Assembly (NCBI RefSeq): GCF_012849055.1 | Contig: NZ_CP051677.1 | Span: 1,750,501-1,814,500, forward strand | From: Spirosoma rhododendri | GTDB lineage: Bacteria > Bacteroidota > Bacteroidia > Cytophagales > Spirosomataceae | Direction of reading: 5' to 3' | Length of the DNA stretch: 64,000 nt | Shown: one piece after another, positions 54,795-63,948 of the stretch | How the letters are laid out: each line of letters opens with the position of its first letter | Numbering within the stretch: position 1 is the first letter of the stretch | Translations under genes and position numbers: made by a program | Notes under the pieces: generated by a model | What the model was told of the DNA's origin: nothing | Seen by the model: only the letters and a program-made list of their open reading frames with translations | Database searches by the model: none

Positions 54795-56201
54795 ATGCTT
54801 CCCATTGTACTTTTATCGGTTTCGGCAGTCGCTCTTCTGTTTCTCGGCTTTATGAAGTCGCGGTCGGTGTTGTTGCCAGCGACGCTCCTATTTCTGGCGG
54901 TGGCACTGGTCGTTAATTTCCTCGACTGGAACAAGACGTACCTGTATTTCAACGGGATGCTCCGCACCGATAACCTGGCGATGATTTTCACGGCTATCAC
55001 GCTGGTATCGTCGTTTCTGGTGGTGGCCCTGTCGGGGTCGTTTGCGGAGGAGGAAGCCGCACAACCCGCCGAATACTACGCCATTATCCTGTTTTCGCTC
55101 GTCGGGGCCGTAATGATGATTGGGTACGAAAACCTGATTATGCTGTTTGTCGGGGTCGAAATCCTGTCGGTTGCCATGTACGTGCTAACGGGTAGCGATA
55201 AGCGGAACCTGCGTTCTAACGAGGCCGCCCTGAAGTACTTCCTGATGGGTGCTTTTGCCACAGGGATCATGCTGTTTGGAATGGCTTTGCTCTACGGTGC
55301 AACGGGCTCATTCACACTGGCCGGGATTGCCAGCTATGCTTCCCACGCACAGCAGGGCCTGTCGCTGATCTTTTACGTTGGCCTGCTGATGTTGCTGATC
55401 GGGCTGCTCTTCAAAGTATCGGCCGCTCCGTTCCACTTCTGGACGCCTGACGTGTACGACGGTGCCCCCACGATCTTCACCGCCTATATGTCGACGGTGG
55501 TAAAAACAGCTGGTTTCGCAGCTCTGCTGCATCTGCTGGCCGTATCGTTTACGGGTGTTTACACGTTCTGGAGCATTATTCTGGCGGTCATCACCGCGAT
55601 TACGCTGATTGCGGGCAACGTGACGGCGGTTTATCAGGACAGTTTCAAGCGGATGATGGCCTACTCGAGCATTTCGCACGCGGGCTATCTGCTGATCGGG
55701 CTGGCGGCACTGAGCGTTCAGTCGCGGCAGGCCATTGTTTTTTACTCACTGGCGTATTCGGTCGCGACGATTTCGGCTTTCGGGGTGCTGCTGCTGGTAG
55801 CCCGGCAGCGTAGTATGCAAACCCTAAGCAGCAACCCGACGAGTGGGGAGAGCTTCGACGCGTTCAACGGGCTGGCTAAGCAAAACCCACTCCTTGGGCT
55901 GGCAATGGCCACGTCGATGCTGTCGCTGGCGGGTATTCCGCTGACGGCGGGCTTCTGGGGTAAGTTCTACATGTTTTCAACGGCGGTGGCGCAGGGGCAA
56001 ATCTGGCTGCTGGTCGTGGCCGTGCTGATGTCGGCGGTGGGTATCTACTACTACTTCCGGGTGATTATCGCGATGTACTTCCGCGATGGGGCCACCGAGC
56101 CAATCCGGGTATCGCCGGTTTTCCAGTACGTGCTGGTCGCTGCGATTATCCTGACGATTGGCCTGGGTGTTGCGCCGGGCCTGTTGCAGGGGCTGTTCTA
56201 G
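54795..56201 (+). CDS. nuoN: NADH-quinone oxidoreductase subunit N
   Basis: 468 residues. Hallmarks: MLFVGVEILSVAMYVLTGSDKRNLRSNEAALKYFLMGAF, KVSAAPFHFWTPDVYDGAPTIFTAYMSTVVKTAGFA with the channel Lys, MMAYSSISHAGYLLIGL and ASLAGIPLTAGFWGKFYMF-like sequence. It closes the nuoK-L-M-N run. The next gene, GtrA-like, starts 136 bases later. Confidence 0.97.
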   Translation: MLPIVLLSVSAVALLFLGFMKSRSVLLPATLLFLAVALVVNFLDWNKTYLYFNGMLRTDNLAMIFTAITLVSSFLVVALSGSFAEEEAAQPAEYYAIILFSLVGAVMMIGYENLIMLFVGVEILSVAMYVLTGSDKRNLRSNEAALKYFLMGAFATGIMLFGMALLYGATGSFTLAGIASYASHAQQGLSLIFYVGLLMLLIGLLFKVSAAPFHFWTPDVYDGAPTIFTAYMSTVVKTAGFAALLHLLAVSFTGVYTFWSIILAVITAITLIAGNVTAVYQDSFKRMMAYSSISHAGYLLIGLAALSVQSRQAIVFYSLAYSVATISAFGVLLLVARQRSMQTLSSNPTSGESFDAFNGLAKQNPLLGLAMATSMLSLAGIPLTAGFWGKFYMFSTAVAQGQIWLLVVAVLMSAVGIYYYFRVIIAMYFRDGATEPIRVSPVFQYVLVAAIILTIGLGVAPGLLQGLF

Positions 56202-56337
56202 CCGCGATACCTGCATACCATAGCATCAGTTAGTGTAACTGTTGCACCATTTTTGCGGCCCAATACGTAGTATTGCAGGAAATTTCCATATAAAGCATAG
56301 AGCGGCTCTTCCTATCTGCTCGGCCAAGCCTGTGAAC

Positions 56338-56817
56338 GTGAGCGAAATCCAACCGCCGAAAGCTAGAGAGTATCGTGATTTTTTCACCTTCTTTCTCACG
56401 GCTCTGCTTGGCGCGTCAATCAACTTTATTAGTCAGTTACTGTATCGCGAATACCTGGGCGTATCGTTCGCCAACAGTGTATTGCTGGGCTACCTCACGG
56501 CCACCGTCCTGACGTTTATCCCGACAAAGAAATACGCGTTTGCCGCCGGTAAAACGGGAAATACCGGGCGCGAAGCCATCAAGTTTCTGGGTATCGCGCT
56601 GGTAGCCCTCGTCGTGCAGGTTTACGTGTCGAAATTCACATTGGAGTGGGTTGCCAATCCCATGTTTCCCGGTTTGCCGCAGTGGGCGCGCGAAAAAGGA
56701 TCACACGTGGTTGGCATGGGGATGAGTTTTCTGGCCAATTATTTTGGTCATAAGCTGCTTACCTTCCGCAGCACGGGCGTTTACGACAAAATCCGCTCCC
56801 GCAACCGGAACGATTAA
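56338..56817 (+). CDS. GtrA-like membrane protein
   Basis: 159 residues from the GTG at 56338 (VSEIQPPKAREYRDFF). An ATG at 56242 in the same frame gives a longer protein, but its extra 32 residues look non-native. Four transmembrane helices in GtrA order: FFTFFLTALLGASINFISQLLYR, YLTATVLTFIPTKKYAFA, IALVALVVQVYVSKF and GMGMSFLANYFGHKLLTF, where the final segment is the family's usual NYxxHKxxTF. GtrA-like proteins help move lipid-linked sugars across the membrane; the partner is not in the window. Confidence 0.82.
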   Translation: MSEIQPPKAREYRDFFTFFLTALLGASINFISQLLYREYLGVSFANSVLLGYLTATVLTFIPTKKYAFAAGKTGNTGREAIKFLGIALVALVVQVYVSKFTLEWVANPMFPGLPQWAREKGSHVVGMGMSFLANYFGHKLLTFRSTGVYDKIRSRNRND

Positions 56818-56854
56818 CTCCGTTTCGTACAAAAACGAATTAGACTTTTCGATG

Positions 56855-56890
56855 AGCCAGTGCATTTTTTGTGCGCTGGCTTCTGTTTTT
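56855..56890 (+). terminator. Intrinsic terminator after the GtrA-like gene
   Basis: AGCCAGTGCA (56855-56864) pairs with TGCGCTGGCT (56872-56881) with one G-T, then TCTGTTTTT. Confidence 0.75.
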
Positions 56891-56891
56891 A

Positions 56892-56920
56892 TTGTATTTT
56901 CTTAGAACGAATTATATTTG
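56892..56920 (+). promoter_or_regulatory. Bacteroidota promoter, TTG-N18-TATATTTG
   Basis: TTG at 56892-56894 and TATATTTG at 56913-56920 with 18 bases between them, 27 bases before the lipoprotein ATG. This is the best full match to the -33/-7 layout in the window. Confidence 0.6.
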
Positions 56921-56947
56921 TGGCTTAAACAATTACCTACCATAACA

Positions 56948-57166
56948 ATGAAAAAAGTTTTCGCTCTCCTGTTCATCGGTAGCACGCTGACGTTCGCTGC
57001 CTGCCAAAGCAAGCCCAAGACTGAAGAGGCTGCTACCACCACGACTGATTCGGCAATGACAACGATGTCGACCGACACCACGACGATGGCCGGTGATTCT
57101 GCTACGTCGACGACGATGGTTACGACCACTGAGTCGACTTCGGCCGTTGCTGACAGCGCGAAGTAA
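56948..57166 (+). CDS. Small Thr/Ser-rich lipoprotein
   Basis: 72 residues from the ATG at 56948. The signal MKKVFALLFIGSTLTFAAC ends in a lipobox with Cys19. The mature part is low in complexity, mostly Thr, Ser, Ala, Met and Asp (TTTTDSAMTTM, TSTTMVTTTEST), with no aromatic residues. Such proteins may act as spacers or glycosylation targets; the O-glycosylation motif of Bacteroidota (D-S/T-A/I/L/M/T/V) occurs more than once, for example DSA and DTT. It has its own promoter and a terminator. Confidence 0.85.
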   Translation: MKKVFALLFIGSTLTFAACQSKPKTEEAATTTTDSAMTTMSTDTTTMAGDSATSTTMVTTTESTSAVADSAK

Positions 57167-57187
57167 ACAGAGCACTCAGAATGTTTG

Positions 57188-57217
57188 TGAAAAGCCCTAT
57201 TTTTATAGGGCTTTTCA
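57188..57217. terminator. Intrinsic terminator, 13-bp stem
   Basis: Perfect arms 57188-57200 and 57205-57217 with a TTTT loop, directly after the lipoprotein gene and 12 bases before the SprT-like start. Confidence 0.88.
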
Positions 57218-57229
57218 CGTTTATATACC

Positions 57230-57838
57230 TTGATTAATTCGTTCGATACGCTTGTGCCAGCTCCGGCCGCGGCTTATTGTCAGCAGCTTCATCAGACGTA
57301 CAGCTTTGCGTTTCAGCTGGCGCGTTCCCGTCGGTCGCGGCTGGGCGATTTTCGCGTATGGACTGATGGCCGGACGCAGATTACGGTCAATGCTGATCTG
57401 AATCCATGGCGTTTCCTGATCACGTACGTGCACGAAGTAGCCCATGCACACGTCAACAAGCATAATCGTCGGCCAACGGCTCCCCACGGCCCGGCCTGGC
57501 AGCTGGCATTTCAGCAACTAATGCAACCGCTGCTGACAGATGCTGTTTTCTTCCATGTCGTGCTGGAGCCGCTACGACAATACCTACAGAAACCGGCAGC
57601 TACAACCTACGGTAATGCGACACTAACGCTGGCTTTGCGACAGCTTGACACAGCATCAGACCGATCGGCCGCTGCTGCCAGTATGACGTTGGCTGATATG
57701 GCCGAGGGGACGGTGTTTACACTTAATAAAAAGAAGTACGTTCGGGGTACGTTGCGCCGGACACGTGTCGTTTGTAAAGAGCTGGCGTCCGGGAAGTCGT
57801 ACACAGTGGTCGCGCATGCGTGGGTGGAACTGGCTTAA
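57230..57838 (+). CDS. SprT-like zinc metallopeptidase-fold protein
   Basis: 202 residues, starting at TTG (57230), right after the terminator hairpin. The zinc site is H68EVAH72 in YVHEVAHAHV with a further HGPAWQLAFQQLM downstream, the SprT pattern. The C-terminal zinc-ribbon region of SprT is altered: MAEGTVFTLNKKKYVRGTLRRTRVVCKELASGKSYTV. The gene precedes porU and overlaps it by 23 bases, an arrangement I recall from related genomes, but a role in type IX secretion is not established. Confidence 0.88.
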   Translation: MINSFDTLVPAPAAAYCQQLHQTYSFAFQLARSRRSRLGDFRVWTDGRTQITVNADLNPWRFLITYVHEVAHAHVNKHNRRPTAPHGPAWQLAFQQLMQPLLTDAVFFHVVLEPLRQYLQKPAATTYGNATLTLALRQLDTASDRSAAAASMTLADMAEGTVFTLNKKKYVRGTLRRTRVVCKELASGKSYTVVAHAWVELA

Positions 57839-60800
57839 TCTTGGATGGACCGTTGTAGGTCTGCTGATAATCGGCAGGCTAAACAGCTACGCGCAGGCCA
57901 GCGGGCCGGCCGAATCAGTGCTCAGGCAGGGAAGCTGGCTAAAGATTGGCGTTACGCAGTCAGGAATATATCGTCTTGACCAGTCTACGCTGGCACGACT
58001 TAACCCGGCCTTCGCGCAGGCTGACCCCCGGCTACTGCGCCTGTATGGCAACGGGGGGGCAATGTTGCCGCAGTCGAACGCAACGCCCCGCGCGGCCGAT
58101 CTCACCGAAAACGCCATTCAGGTAACGGGCGAAAGCGACGGTCGTTTTGATACCGATGATGCGTTGCTTTTTTTTGGACAAAGTACCCACGCAATTCGCT
58201 ATGATTCGACGGCCCGGCGGTTCATCCACCAAACCAATGTCTATTCAGATACGACGTTTTATTTTCTGACGATTGGTACGGCTGCTGGCTTACGCGTTAG
58301 CGAAAAACCGGCCGGAAATGTGAGTGCTGCGCCGACCGTCGCTACGTTTACTGACTACCAGTTTCACGAACTCGACAGGGAGAAGCTTCCGTCAATAGCG
58401 CCCGATCCTTCGCTGCACTCCGGGCGCGAGTGGCTGGGCGAATTCATGACCCTCGACACGGCAAAAACAATCACGTTCGACCCGTCGGGGTTTGTGGCGA
58501 ATACGCCCGTCCGGCTGCGGCTGGGAGCGGTTGTGGGATCCACCTCACCGACTCAGTTTGCCCTAGCCGTAAATGGGCAACAGGCAGGCTTACTCGACAT
58601 GACCACCATATCGGGAGCCAAGTACGATTTTCGCGCGCAGAGCCGCAGCGACACATTTCGAGTTAGTACGGTCGGTGACAACAAGGTGCTTCAGGTTACG
58701 GCATCGTTCCTGAAGCGGGGAAATACACAGGCGCAGGCTTATCTGGATTATGTAGGTGTCGAGTGGAAACGTGCGCTGCTGATGCCCACTGCGCCGACCT
58801 GGGTACGTCGGCTGCCGGGTGGTTTGGTTGCAGTAAAACAGGCTGGCAGTACGTTGCGGGTGTGGAACGTAACGAACCCGCTCGTGCCGATGGGGCAGGG
58901 GTACGTGCTCAACGACGCGGCCGAAGCGCGCTGGCAAACAGGATCACTGAGCGATTACCTGCTTTTCACGGATGGTCAGTTACAGACGCCTGCGTCGATT
59001 CAGGCGATAGCTACGCAAAACCTGCGCGCGAAGGATACACCTGATCTGCTGATTGTGACGGCGGATGCCTGGAAAGACGAGGCCGAACGGCTAGCTGCGT
59101 TTCGACAGAGCCACGACAAACTGAACGTACTGGTTGTTACGGCCCAGCAGGTGTACAATGAATTTGGGTCGGGGCAGCCCGACCCCACTGCCATTCGTGA
59201 TGCCGCGCGTTATTTCTACCAGAAACAACCCGGTCGACTGCGGTATTTGCTGTTGATGGGCGATGCTACCTATGACTACCGAAATATCAGCCGTTTGCTG
59301 AGCCAGGCCGAACTGGCAAACACGATTCCCGTTTATGAGAGCCGCGAGTCGCTGCATCCCGTATTAAGCTATTCATCCGACGATTACTTCGGCTTCATGG
59401 GCGTCAACGAAGGAGAATGGCCCGAAACAGATCAGGGTAACTACCTGATTGATTTGGGAGTTGGTCGACTGCCCGTCAGGTCAGCTTACCAAGCGAAAAC
59501 CGTTGTTGATAAACTAATACGCTACAGCACCGATCAGACGCAGCGGGGCGACTGGCAGGCGAAAGTGCTGCTGATTGCAGATGATGGTGATTACAATCTG
59601 CACCAATCCGACGCGGACAGGCTGGCTACGCAGGTTGAAAGGCAGTCGCCAACGTACGAGCCGGAGCGGTTATTTCTCGACTCATATCCGCAGCAGGTAA
59701 CGGCACTGGGGCCAAAAGCACCGATCGTTGAGCAGTCGATCAATAAGGCTGTTCAGGATGGTCGACTCATTATCAATTACAATGGGCACGGCGGGGAAGA
59801 TGTGCTGGCCGAAGAGCAGATCGTAACGAGCGCAGACATTCAGAGCTGGACGAATCGCCGGTATCCTTTCTTCGTAACAGCCACTTGCCAGTTTGGCCGG
59901 TATGACGATCCCAGTCTGGTGTCGGGTGCCGAACAGGCTTTGCTGAGCGATAAAGGCGGGGCCATCGGTTTGCTGACGACTACCCGGCCCGTGTACGCCA
60001 ATAGCAATATGCTGGTCGACTCCGCTTTTTTCGGGGCCGTCTTTCGGCCGGTCGATGGCGTGATGCCCCGGTTGGGCGACATGATGAAGGCAACCAAAAA
60101 TCGCAGCCTGAGTAACGTAAATAACCGAAACTTTGCCCTGCTCGGCGATCCGTCGCTGCGACTGGCTTATCCACAGATGCAGGCTGTACTTACCCGCGTA
60201 AACAGCCACACCCTGACCAATAGTCAGAAAGACACGTTGCGGGCTTTGCAGTCGGTTGAGCTGGCGGGGGAAATCAGGAGTAAGGGGCAATTGCTGTCGT
60301 CGTTTACGGGTAACCTGCGACTGGTTTTGTACGATAAACCCACCACACTGACCACCCTCGGCACAGAAAGTGCTAAGATGAGTTATCGGGCGTTCACAAA
60401 TACGTTGTTCGTAGGACAGGTGCCCGTACGCAATGGGCAATTTACGGCCCGGTTCACCATGCCAAAAGACATTAATTACACCGTTGGGCGGGCCAAAGTT
60501 TACCTCTACGCAGTGCAGGCCGATAGCCTGCTCGACGCACTGGGAAGTTACGACAGCCTGCTGGTTGGCGGGGGAGCGTGACCGCTGCCGTTGATACGCA
60601 GCCGCCGGTTGTGCAGTTGAGCGTTGACGGGAGTGTGCCCGATGGCGAATCAGTACGCGTGGCGGGTCCGGCTGTAACACTCCGCATCCAGCTAAGCGAC
60701 GACACCGGCATCAACATCGCCAGAGCGGGCCTGGGCCACGAACTAACGGCACAGCTGGTCGGTCAGACGCCAATTATTCTGAACGATTACTACGTGGCTA

Positions 60801-61258
60801 CCAGTACCGATGGGCGGCAGGGGACGGCTACGTACACGTTTACAAACCTGCTGCCGGGGCAGTATATCGTTCGGGTGAAAGCGTGGGATATAAGCAATAA
60901 TCCAACGGAGCGCGCGTTGGCTTTAATAGTTTCTGAAAAGCCCGGTCTGACCATTCAGACGGTGCAGGCAGTGCCTAACCCAATCAGTACGCAGTCGACG
61001 CTGATGGCCACGCATAACCGGCCCGGTGAGTCGCTCGACTGGACGCTGAACATATACGATATAACTGGTCGGCTGATCAGCCAACAACTGAACCAATGCA
61101 GCTACTGCGCGGGGTCGGTTGAACTGGGAAGCTGGAACGGGCAAAGTACCACCGGACAGGCTATGCCGAATGGCACCTACCTGTATCAGGTGCAACTGCG
61201 CTCCGAAGCCGACGGGTCGACAACCCAAACCAGCGGACGGCTGGTGTTGCTGCGCTAA
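57816..61258 (+). pseudogene. porU: Type IX secretion sortase PorU, frameshifted near residue 920
   Basis: Two frames join into about 1147 residues, close to P. gingivalis PorU (1158), if one G is added to the G5 run at 60570-60574. The joint then reads LLVGGGSVTAAVDTQPPVVQL. The signal peptide starts at the ATG 57816. The C25 (gingipain-type) peptidase domain has the dyad His658 in NGHGGEDVL and Cys691 in FFVTATCQFGRYDDP. The second frame supplies an Ig-like region and the CTD (IYDITGRLI, NGTYLYQVQL). PorU removes the CTD of cargo and attaches it to A-LPS on the surface. PorV follows after 108 bases. Confidence 0.92.
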
Positions 61259-61299
61259 CCAACGTGAATAGACTGTTTTTTCTAACCAACGAATCCTAG

Positions 61300-61307
61300 T
61301 ACTTTTG
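61300..61307 (+). promoter_or_regulatory. -7 box TACTTTTG for porV
   Basis: TACTTTTG at 61300-61307 with a T-rich stretch at 61276-61281 about 20 bases upstream, 59 bases before the porV ATG. Confidence 0.5.
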
Positions 61308-61366
61308 GCCGTTCAGGGCTGTTTTCCTCATCACCGTCAGTCGCTGTTGCCACCAACACACTCTGT

Positions 61367-62545
61367 ATGAAGCGCAAATTTTTTCGTATTCTACTTGGCA
61401 TTTGCAGTCCCATTTTCGTTGTCGCTACCGCTCAGGCGCAGCAGAAAGTAAACCTTGCCGGGCAGGCTCTTAACGTTCCCACCGCTGCCGTCCCGTTCCT
61501 GAATTTTACGCCCGATGCCCGGTCTGGTGCGCTGGGCGAAGCCGGAGTAGCCCTGGGCGATGCCGATGCGAGCGCTATCTTCTGGAATCCATCGAAGCTG
61601 GTATTTGCCAAGCAAAAGGCGGGTGCTGTCGTTTCGTATACCCCCTGGCTGCGCGAACTGATTGGCGACATGTACTACACCAACCTGGCTGCGTACTCCA
61701 AACTCGGCAAGAACTCCGTGATCGGCGGGTCGCTCGTGTACTTTGATCTGGGTACCGTCAACTTCACAACTGCCAACGGTACGCAGGCTGGTACGTTTAA
61801 CTCACGCGAATACGCCCTGACGGCTTCGTATTCGCAACGGCTCTCGCAGAATTTTTCGCTGGGCGTAAACCTCAAATACCTGAATTCAAACCTGGCGGCC
61901 GGGGCTTCGGCCTACGGGCTGCAACCGGGTGCAACGGCTGCCGCCGACATCGGTGCATTCTACCGCAACGAAGTACGCGACAATTCAACCGGCAAAGGAC
62001 TGGGCTGGGCGTTCGGCGCTATGCTGTCTAACCTCGGTGGGCGGCTGAACTACGGCGGTTTGCAGCGGTACTACATTCCGACCAACCTGCGTCTGGGAAC
62101 GACCGTAACTTACTACGCCGATCAGTACAACAAATTCAACTTCCTGGTCGACTTCAACAAGCTGATGGTGCCGACGCCAAACGGGAGCGCCAACACCAAC
62201 AACTACTTCAGTTCGGTATTCGGCTCGTTTGCCGATGCGCCGGGCGGGTTCAGTGAAGAACTGAAAGAGATCACGATTTCGAGCGGTGTTGAATACTGGT
62301 ACAATGAGCAGTTTGCCGTACGGGCCGGTTATTTCAACGAATCAGCGCAGAAAGGCGGACGGAAATACGTAACGACTGGTATCGGTCTGCGGCTGGCGCA
62401 ACAGTTCGGCGTCGACTTCTCGTACTTGTTGCCCGTACAGCAGGGTAACCCGCTGGCCAACACGTTCCGGCTCTCGCTGATCGTGAACTTCCCTAGCCGT
62501 ACCGTTGGGAACAACGACGTCAGCGTCGACGAAAACGAAGAATAA
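61367..62545 (+). CDS. porV: Type IX secretion outer-membrane protein PorV
   Basis: 392 residues. A signal peptide (about 1-25, ending AQAQ) is followed by a 14-strand-type FadL-like barrel. Typical PorV blocks: VPFLNFTPDARSGALGEAGVALGDADASAIFWNPSKL, VSYTPWLRELIGDMYYTNLA, GVNLKYLNSNLAAG, and the C-terminal FRLSLIVNF. PorV shuttles CTD cargo from the translocon to PorU. The gene follows porU, so the two work together. A terminator lies after the stop. Confidence 0.95.
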   Translation: MKRKFFRILLGICSPIFVVATAQAQQKVNLAGQALNVPTAAVPFLNFTPDARSGALGEAGVALGDADASAIFWNPSKLVFAKQKAGAVVSYTPWLRELIGDMYYTNLAAYSKLGKNSVIGGSLVYFDLGTVNFTTANGTQAGTFNSREYALTASYSQRLSQNFSLGVNLKYLNSNLAAGASAYGLQPGATAAADIGAFYRNEVRDNSTGKGLGWAFGAMLSNLGGRLNYGGLQRYYIPTNLRLGTTVTYYADQYNKFNFLVDFNKLMVPTPNGSANTNNYFSSVFGSFADAPGGFSEELKEITISSGVEYWYNEQFAVRAGYFNESAQKGGRKYVTTGIGLRLAQQFGVDFSYLLPVQQGNPLANTFRLSLIVNFPSRTVGNNDVSVDENEE

Positions 62546-62564
62546 ACGATACGATTCAACAATA

Positions 62565-62611
62565 GATTGGGCAAAAGGGCCACCCGAAATTGGCGGTCCT
62601 TTTGCCCAATC
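62565..62611. terminator. Intrinsic terminator after porV
   Basis: 20-base arms (62565-62584 and 62592-62611) with 18 Watson-Crick pairs and two G-T wobbles around a 7-base loop. Confidence 0.85.
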
Positions 62612-62661
62612 GCCATATATAGCAAAACCGACACCCTGCCTGACACCGCCGGGTACTCTTC

Positions 62662-63948
62662 ATGAATATGCTGCTTGACAGAACCCAACCACCCGCGTTT
62701 CAATCGATTCAAAACGTTAGTCTGCCATTACTGAAGCCGTATACACTCGACAATGGAGTAAGGCTCAACCTGATCGATATTCCCAGCCAGCCCGTACTGC
62801 GGCTGGAGTGCATTTTTGATGCGGGCACCTGGCATGAGCAGGCCCCGACGTCGGGGTTTTTTGCCTTGAAAATGCTTAGCGAAGGCACACCCGGGCGCAC
62901 ATCGGCCCAGATCAGCGAATATTTCGATGGCTACGGTGCCTTCCTCGAACTCAACAGTGGTCCCGATCGCTCCAGCGTGGTGGTGTACTGCCTGACGAAG
63001 TTCCTGCCGAACGTGCTGCCACTGCTGAGCGAGATGATTACTGAGCCGATATTTCCGCAGAAGGAACTGGACGATCTGCGTAACATCACGATGCAGAACC
63101 TGCGCATCAACTACGAGAAGAATGCGTACATGGCTGGTGTATTGTTCCGGGCGAAAGTGTTCGGGGCGACTCACCCCTACGGCCGCAGTCAGAACCCCGA
63201 CGCTGTTGAGCAACTGACGCAGGCTGACGTTGTGGCTTTCTACGAGCGGGTTATCAAAAATCGCCCGTTTCAAATTCTGCTGGCTGGGCAGGCGTCGGAA
63301 GTAGAGGTCGACTACATCAACAAAACAATTGGTCAGTTACCGATCACGTACGATACGCTGGCCGATGTTGTCATTCCGCCCATTCCTGACGCGACGGCCC
63401 CGACGTTGTTAGAGAAAGAAGATAGTGTACAGTCGTCGATCCGTCTGGGCCGTCGGTTGTTTACGCGTTCACACCCCGATTTCTTCCGGATGCTGGTGAC
63501 CAACGAAGTGCTGGGCGGGTATTTCGGCTCGCGGTTGATGAAGAATATCCGCGAGGAAAAGGGCTTCACCTACGGAATTTCGTCGAACATGCCTTCCTTC
63601 CGGCGCGACGGCTATTTCCTCATTGGCACCGATGTAAAGCGCGAAAACACGCAGGAAACGCTGGATGAAATCCACAAGGAAATCCGGCAGCTACAAACCG
63701 AGCCGGTGGGAACTGATGAACTCGAAACGGTAAAGAATTACATGTCGGGGGAGTTTGTCGGGTCGCTGAATACGCCGTTTGAAATTGCTGATCGCTACAA
63801 GGTTATCCTGTTTGATGGGCTACCGGCCGATTTCCTGACGACCTACATTCAGCACATCCGGGCCGTCAGTCCAGACGATGTTATGGCAATGGCAAAGCGG
63901 TACCTCAATCCCGATCAGTTGCAGGAGGTCATTGTAGGAGGAAAGTAG
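62662..63948 (+). CDS. M16-family peptidase-like protein without HxxEH
   Basis: 428 residues with the M16 two-domain layout: N-terminal LDNGVRLNLIDIPSQPVLRLECIFDAGTWHE, then VSSVV-like strands, RAKVFGATHPYGRSQNPDAVEQLTQADVVAFYERVI, and C-terminal LGGYFGSRLMKNIREEKGFTYGIS. The inverse zinc motif HxxEH expected near residues 67-71 is replaced by FALKM in SGFFALKMLSEGT, so it cannot bind zinc in the usual way. Such subunits pair with an active M16 partner, often encoded next door; the neighbouring gene downstream is outside the window. No signal peptide is evident. Confidence 0.9.
   Translation: MNMLLDRTQPPAFQSIQNVSLPLLKPYTLDNGVRLNLIDIPSQPVLRLECIFDAGTWHEQAPTSGFFALKMLSEGTPGRTSAQISEYFDGYGAFLELNSGPDRSSVVVYCLTKFLPNVLPLLSEMITEPIFPQKELDDLRNITMQNLRINYEKNAYMAGVLFRAKVFGATHPYGRSQNPDAVEQLTQADVVAFYERVIKNRPFQILLAGQASEVEVDYINKTIGQLPITYDTLADVVIPPIPDATAPTLLEKEDSVQSSIRLGRRLFTRSHPDFFRMLVTNEVLGGYFGSRLMKNIREEKGFTYGISSNMPSFRRDGYFLIGTDVKRENTQETLDEIHKEIRQLQTEPVGTDELETVKNYMSGEFVGSLNTPFEIADRYKVILFDGLPADFLTTYIQHIRAVSPDDVMAMAKRYLNPDQLQEVIVGGK

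Noticed and set aside
59682..60680. Minus-strand frame of 332 codons opposite porU
   Set aside because: Antisense of the C25 peptidase gene; composition and lack of motifs mark it as a shadow.
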